Source: Longimicrobiales bacterium (GTDB lineage Bacteria > Gemmatimonadota > Gemmatimonadetes > Longimicrobiales > Gaopeijiaceae). From it: DNA of 8,488 bases. Positions 6,713-8,488 of the stretch are shown piece after piece. A program made the translations under genes and the position numbers. Numbering within the stretch: position 1 is the stretch's first letter; every line of letters begins with the position of its first letter. The DNA lies in assembly GCA_028280205.1 (NCBI GenBank), contig JANQME010000423.1, positions 1-8,488 of the forward strand, in the 5' to 3' direction. Under the pieces are notes generated by a model, which was not told the origin of the DNA, searched no databases, and saw nothing but the letters and a program-made list of their open reading frames with translations.

Positions 6713-8209
6713 TCAGCGCTCCGACATCCGCTTCTGCAGCCGTCGGGCCCAGCGGCCTGTGGTCCGTACCAGACCCCGGGCCCTTCGGCGCATCGCTTCC
6801 CGAACGCCGAACGCGGAAGCCGGCGGATTGAAGGGATGCTCGAGGAGCGCAGGGGCGGTGCGTCGGATGAGCTCCACCTGGAGGCTGAAGTCGTGCCGCC
6901 ACGTCTCGTCGAAGCCCAGCACGAGGGCGTATGTGCTCGCCGCGTTGAGCGGCATGAAGCGTTCGAGCGGCGCCAAGTCGAAGAGCTGCTCCTTGGCTGC
7001 GAGCCAGCCTGCCTGCCGCTGCTCGAGATAGAAGCGGTCCCGCCAGTCGAGCCCGGGCTCGGCGTGCCGGAACGCCCACTCGGCCCACTCCTCGATGCCA
7101 CGTCCCGCGTCCGAGTCGATGCGCTCTCCGAACAGCGCGCAGATCGATTGCGCCGCGTCGGCAGCCGAGCCGGGCCTCCGGGGCAGCTCGTGCAGGCGCC
7201 AGAAGCCCGTCGCGAGCGCGAAGCCGTGCCCACCGAAGGACACCCCCGACAGGGCCGCGCGACTGCCGCCCAGCACCGGCTCGGCGTCCCCGCGAGACAC
7301 GGCTGTGCCGGTATGCTCGAGGACGGCCGCCAGCCGTTCGGCGCGTCGGCCACGATCGGACAGAGACAGGTGCGAGACACCGACGACGTTCGCGAGTACC
7401 GGGGGCAGGTGGCGATCTGCGGGCGCGGTCCGGGCGGAGAGCCAGGTGTAGGGGCGGACCTCGAGCGAGGCCGAAGTGGCGAGCGCGAGCATGAGGCGCG
7501 AGTCGTACCCCCCGCTCAGCCCGAGCCACGGCGGCTCCGGGGTGTCCTCGCAGAGGCCGCGGATCGTGGCCACGAGACGACCGTACAGGACGTCGAGGCG
7601 CTCCTCGTGGGTCAACCCGTCGTCGCACGGTGGGAGCGCAGGCGCATGGCGAACCTCCGACGACCCCAGATCGAGCGTCTGGCTCGGAAGGAGTCGGCGG
7701 ATGCCCGGCCAGCCTCCGGCAGGCGGCGGATGCCACGAAAGTCCGCATTCGTAGAAGAGGTGCGGGGGCTCATTGGGAGGGGGCGGCGCGCCGTGGACGA
7801 TCCGGCGCAGGAGCGTAGGGCTGCTCGACGCCCAGATCCCCTCACTCGTCCGTCCGAACAGCACACCCAGAAGGGCGCTCGCGTCCGGGTACACCGTCTC
7901 TCCACCCAGGAGCACCCACCGGCCGGCCCAGCTCCGCCGCGTCGCGGCAACATCCCCCGTCGACGCCGATGCGATGGCGTCCTCGGGGTCGGGCCCGTCC
8001 GGATCGGACTGGACCGCCCTGCCCAGCAGCCACCACTCGGCCCCATCGCCATCCGCCACGCGTCGAACCCGTAGCTCGGGACAACGCGAGAGCCAGAGAC
8101 GACCGACGCGATCGTGGATCCAGTCCGGGCGTCCGTCGATGCGGTTCGGCCCCAGCACGAACTGCCGCCGGTGCACGAGGAGGACGCGCGTGGGGTCATC
8201 CCGCGTCAT
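6713..8209 (-). CDS. Asparagine-synthase-like amidotransferase/amide ligase with degenerate glutaminase domain
   Basis: A 498-residue relative of AsnB (about 550 residues). Such proteins activate a carboxylate with ATP and join it to ammonia or an amine. The N-terminal part (about 1-190) keeps the spacing of a glutaminase domain, with FVLGP near the start and WAGRWVLLGGETVYPDASAL later. It has no Cys at position 2 and none of the HRGPD or NGE motifs that I would expect. The synthase domain holds LS232-G-G-Y-D-S-R, the ATP pyrophosphate loop, at the same position as in AsnB. The later G-D/E-rich motif is replaced by SFG-G327-H-G-FALATGFWR, so acidic residues usually found there are missing. 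The C-terminus is short and basic. Start 8209 has GAGG five bases upstream and leaves room for a divergent promoter; in-frame ATGs at 8242, 8275, 8290 and 8305 exist. In glycan loci such proteins may amidate uronic acids. Free ammonia or an amine donor is likely if it is active. Confidence 0.82.
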   Translation of the reverse strand: MTRDDPTRVLLVHRRQFVLGPNRIDGRPDWIHDRVGRLWLSRCPELRVRRVADGDGAEWWLLGRAVQSDPDGPDPEDAIASASTGDVAATRRSWAGRWVLLGGETVYPDASALLGVLFGRTSEGIWASSSPTLLRRIVHGAPPPPNEPPHLFYECGLSWHPPPAGGWPGIRRLLPSQTLDLGSSEVRHAPALPPCDDGLTHEERLDVLYGRLVATIRGLCEDTPEPPWLGLSGGYDSRLMLALATSASLEVRPYTWLSARTAPADRHLPPVLANVVGVSHLSLSDRGRRAERLAAVLEHTGTAVSRGDAEPVLGGSRAALSGVSFGGHGFALATGFWRLHELPRRPGSAADAAQSICALFGERIDSDAGRGIEEWAEWAFRHAEPGLDWRDRFYLEQRQAGWLAAKEQLFDLAPLERFMPLNAASTYALVLGFDETWRHDFSLQVELIRRTAPALLEHPFNPPASAFGVREAMRRRARGLVRTTGRWARRLQKRMSER

Positions 8210-8214
8210 GGCGA

Positions 8215-8218
8215 CCTC
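8215..8218 (-). promoter_or_regulatory. Ribosome binding site of the asparagine-synthase-like gene
   Basis: On the minus strand this reads GAGG, with five bases before the ATG at 8209-8207. It is the reason for preferring this start over the four upstream in-frame ATGs, none of which has a comparable site. Confidence 0.5.
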
Positions 8219-8263
8219 GACACGGTCGTCCGGGCCGCACATCCATTTGGCATCGACACCGGC

Positions 8264-8268
8264 GAGGG
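8264..8268 (+). promoter_or_regulatory. Ribosome binding site of the right-hand GT2 gene
   Basis: The purine run GAGGGAGG at 8264-8271 precedes ATG 8274. The GAGGG at 8264-8268 is at a workable distance of five to six bases. It supports 8274 as the start over an in-frame ATG at 8208. Confidence 0.55.
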
Positions 8269-8273
8269 AGGAC

Positions 8274-8488
8274 ATGGACTTCTCGATCATCGTACCGCTC
8301 TTCAACGAGGAGCAACACGTCGAGGGGTGCGTCCAGGCGCTGCTCGCGCTCGACTACCCGGAGGACCGGTACGAAGTCCTGATGGTGGACAACAACTCCA
8401 CCGACCGCTCGGCCGAGATCGTGCGCCGATACCCGCGTGTGCGCCTCCTGCACGAGACGCAGCAGGGCGACTTCGCGGCCCGCAACCG
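8274..8488 (+). CDS. Glycosyltransferase family 2, N-terminal part (runs off window)
   Basis: The first 71 codons of a GT2 glycosyltransferase; the rest lies beyond the right edge. MDFSIIVPLFNEEQHVEGCV is the standard GT2 opening, and MVDNNSTDRSAEIVRRYPRV carries the nucleotide-binding VDNN (38-41) at the expected place. The visible part ends at G65-D-F-AARN, just before the DxD site would appear. It has a purine-rich Shine-Dalgarno run directly upstream. It is divergent from the asparagine-synthase-like gene and so belongs to a separate transcription unit from the left block. The segment VDNN-(S/A)-TDRSAEI and the following Q-G-x-(F/Y)-AARN are shared with the GT2 at 1121, indicating paralogy. 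Length, DxD and specificity cannot be judged here. Confidence 0.88.
   Translation, partial: MDFSIIVPLFNEEQHVEGCVQALLALDYPEDRYEVLMVDNNSTDRSAEIVRRYPRVRLLHETQQGDFAARN

Larger units (their letters stand above)
8210..8273. promoter_or_regulatory. Short divergent intergenic region, presumed bidirectional promoter
   Basis: The 64 bases between the chosen start of the minus-strand asparagine-synthase-like gene and the plus-strand GT2 gene form the only divergent gap in the window, so promoters in both directions are expected here or within the first codons. The relatively A/T-richer patch is around 8239-8257. No convincing -35/-10 pair was found on either strand, and no clear operator palindrome. 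The call rests on gene layout only. Confidence 0.4.

Noticed and set aside
6708..6720. AGCG/CGCT inverted repeat as a terminator between the convergent genes
   Set aside because: Only a 4-bp stem with a 5-base loop and no T-run on either side; expected by chance at this GC content.
6836..8074. A 412-codon open frame on the plus strand across the asparagine-synthase-like gene
   Set aside because: No recognisable motif and an Arg/Glu-biased composition. The opposite strand carries SGGYDSR and a coherent protein, so this is an antisense shadow.
6713..8209. Lasso-peptide cyclase or beta-lactam synthetase reading of the asparagine-synthase-like gene
   Set aside because: No leader peptidase, precursor peptide or transporter gene is nearby, and all neighbours are glycan genes. 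The sequence alone cannot exclude it, but nothing supports it.
8247..8252. TTGGCA as a -35 promoter element for the right-hand GT2 gene
   Set aside because: Only about 21 bases separate it from the ATG, too little for a -10 element and a leader with the Shine-Dalgarno site, and no -10 match follows.
8208..8274. ATG 8208 as the start of the right-hand GT2 gene
   Set aside because: It would add 22 polar residues before the canonical MDFSIIVP opening and leave no gap to the divergent gene. The purine-rich ribosome site sits before 8274.

Overview
The window is a dense, very GC-rich stretch of bacterial DNA whose third codon positions are almost all G or C. It is part of a surface or extracellular polysaccharide (glycan) biosynthesis locus. 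The base composition, packed genes and GTG starts fit a soil-type high-GC bacterium. Gemmatimonadota-, Acidobacteriota- or Myxococcota-like sources are plausible, but nothing in the window fixes the phylum. There are no RNA genes, mobile elements, CRISPR arrays or gene-free stretches over 300 bases.

Left block, + strand, about 1-6709, probably one operon. After the last 17 codons of an upstream gene come a family-2-type glycosyltransferase with an Glu-Asp-His motif (52-1119), a canonical GT2 glycosyltransferase (1121-1969), a 144-residue orphan GT-B C-terminal half whose catalytic signature is lost (1966-2400), a full-length GT4 glycosyltransferase (2397-3710), a WzxC-like flippase (3727-5298), and a polytopic HTTM-like membrane protein with a soluble C-terminal domain (5288-6709). 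Neighbours overlap or nearly touch. Three junctions use a GTGA stop/start overlap without a Shine-Dalgarno sequence, while the flippase and the membrane protein have ATG starts with good GGAG or GGAGG sites.

Right block. A minus-strand asparagine-synthase-like protein (8209-6713) converges on the left block, with only three bases between the two stop codons. It keeps the ATP-binding SGGYDS loop but shows no recognisable glutaminase nucleophile. A second canonical GT2 gene starts divergently at 8274 and runs off the right edge. It resembles the GT2 at 1121.

Working together (inference): the glycosyltransferases would build a glycan on a lipid carrier in the cytoplasm. The flippase would turn it across the inner membrane. 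The asparagine-synthase-like protein could form an amide on a sugar acid or other carboxylate, and the HTTM-like protein could act on a membrane or periplasmic substrate. No initiating phosphoglycosyltransferase, polymerase or outer-membrane export gene is visible, so the locus must extend beyond the window. The least ordinary items are the degenerate GT-B half gene, the HTTM-like protein with its conserved-looking C-terminal domain, and the divergent junction where two CATG palindromes each offer a start codon on both strands.
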